From contig NZ_NJIX01000004.1 of assembly GCF_002209485.1 (NCBI RefSeq), forward strand, positions 372,001 to 436,000: DNA of 64,000 nt. Reading direction: 5' to 3'. The stretch's first letter is position 1, and the number at the start of each line of letters is the position of its first letter. The position numbers and the translations under genes are program-made. The stretch is from Achromobacter sp. HZ34 (lineage in GTDB: Bacteria > Pseudomonadota > Gammaproteobacteria > Burkholderiales > Burkholderiaceae_B). Below the pieces are notes generated by a model, which did not search any database, was not told where the DNA came from, and worked only from the letters and a program-made list of their open reading frames with translations. This document shows positions 63,435-64,000 of the stretch, in pieces.

Positions 63435-64000
63435 TCAGCGGGTGTTCTTGGCCGGCGGCGCCGAGGGCAGGGGCGCCTTGGCGGCCTGGGCGCGCCGGCA
63501 TTCCTCGACCGCCTGATCCGTGCGCGAGCGCGGCTCGACGATGGAACGCACGCGGCCGCCAGGCGCCGACGAACCCGGACCGCCAATGGCTTCGTAGGTG
63601 CCGGCCTTGTCGTTATACCGGACCCGCTGGCCGCGGATGGTATCGAACTGTTTGCCACAGATAAAGCGCGTGACGACGGCCTGGCCGATCAAGTCGAACT
63701 GGCTCTTCGGGCCATCGTATTCGGCGCGCTGGCCCACGCCTTCGATGAGTTCGAAGGTTTCAGGACGTTCCTGCCGGATGTTCACCAGCTTGCTGGCGTT
63801 GTTCATGGTCGCCACGCCGAACTGGCCGCCTTGCGCGTCCTGATGCAGTTCCAGCTTGTCGGACTTCATGGTGAGCAGGCCGCGCGTCATGATCACGTTG
63901 CCGGTGAAGACACTGATCTTCTTCGTGTCGTCGTAGTGCAGCGTGTCGGACAGGATCTGCGTGTTCGGCTCTTCTTCCGGCGTGGCCGGTTTGGCGCTGC
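63435..64000 (-). CDS. lptA: Lipopolysaccharide transport periplasmic protein LptA, C-terminal part
   Basis: The gene runs out of the window at 64000; the visible part reads to the window edge (ILSDTLHYDDTKKISVFTGN and on) and includes TRGLLTMKSDKLEL, the repeated beta-strand pattern of the LptA/OstA fold. LptA bridges inner and outer membranes for LPS. It lies 104 bases upstream of lptB. A C-terminal Pro/Ala-rich tail follows the fold. Confidence 0.92.
   Translation of the reverse strand, partial: SAKPATPEEEPNTQILSDTLHYDDTKKISVFTGNVIMTRGLLTMKSDKLELHQDAQGGQFGVATMNNASKLVNIRQERPETFELIEGVGQRAEYDGPKSQFDLIGQAVVTRFICGKQFDTIRGQRVRYNDKAGTYEAIGGPGSSAPGGRVRSIVEPRSRTDQAVEECRRAQAAKAPLPSAPPAKNTR

Overview
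The window looks like chromosome of a betaproteobacterium of the family Alcaligenaceae, most likely Bordetella or a close relative such as Achromobacter. The reasons are the high GC content, three Bug/TctC-type periplasmic binding proteins, LysR and hydantoinase-type catabolic genes, and housekeeping synteny (lptA-lptB-hpf-ptsN-hprK and rsmI/yraN/diaA/dolP). This is inference from gene content; no rRNA or tRNA gene is present to confirm it.

Layout. 1-1813: end of a cytochrome bd oxidase operon (cydA', cydB, and a 32-codon cydX). 1865-6476: a complete six-gene operon on the minus strand with the order, sizes and motifs of the microcin B17 operon mcbABCDEF (precursor peptide, E1-like/leader-binding protein, FMN dehydrogenase, YcaO cyclodehydratase, two-gene ABC exporter), in DNA of visibly lower GC than its flanks. 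6678-16876: ordinary metabolism (SLC13 anion transporter, hemF with an FNR-type box, opgD, an FMN 2-hydroxy-acid dehydrogenase with a Bug protein, a phosphoesterase, sodA, small unknown proteins). 17028-20523: a branched-chain amino-acid-type ABC transporter made of two double-length fusions (LivH-LivM and LivG-LivF) bridged by a tiny overlapping ORF. 20735-25062: a chemoreceptor, a Bug protein with a tail-to-tail LysR gene, and a small lipoprotein. 25169-35443: recC-recB-recD with overlapping genes and in-frame repeat expansions. 35475-39339: Lrp-type regulator divergent from dadA, and a PAS hybrid histidine kinase. 39551-45786: LysR, Bug, hyuA, hyuB and a cupin, a likely catabolic module. 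45850-51705: yajQ, DUF2127, a sulfate transporter without cysA, nudC, and a thioredoxin-fold protein. 51702-57725: dolP, diaA/gmhA, yraN, rsmI, ogt, rlpA, rapZ. 57922-60308: two cytochrome c genes lying between rapZ and hprK. 60318-64000: hprK, ptsN, a structured intergenic stretch, hpf, lptB, and the end of lptA; rpoN is not at its common place between lptB and hpf.

The most interesting content is the microcin B17-like operon. Its precursor has a leader with the FGxV[I/L] pattern of McbA and a Gly-rich core with two Cys, seven Ser and one Thr, but no adjacent Cys/Ser pair, so it could form only isolated azole rings, unlike the bis-azoles of microcin B17. No mcbG-type immunity gene is seen next to it. 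The other signals (fused ABC transporter with coupling ORF, repeat expansions in recB and recD, missing cysA and rpoN, structured DNA upstream of ptsN) are smaller observations.
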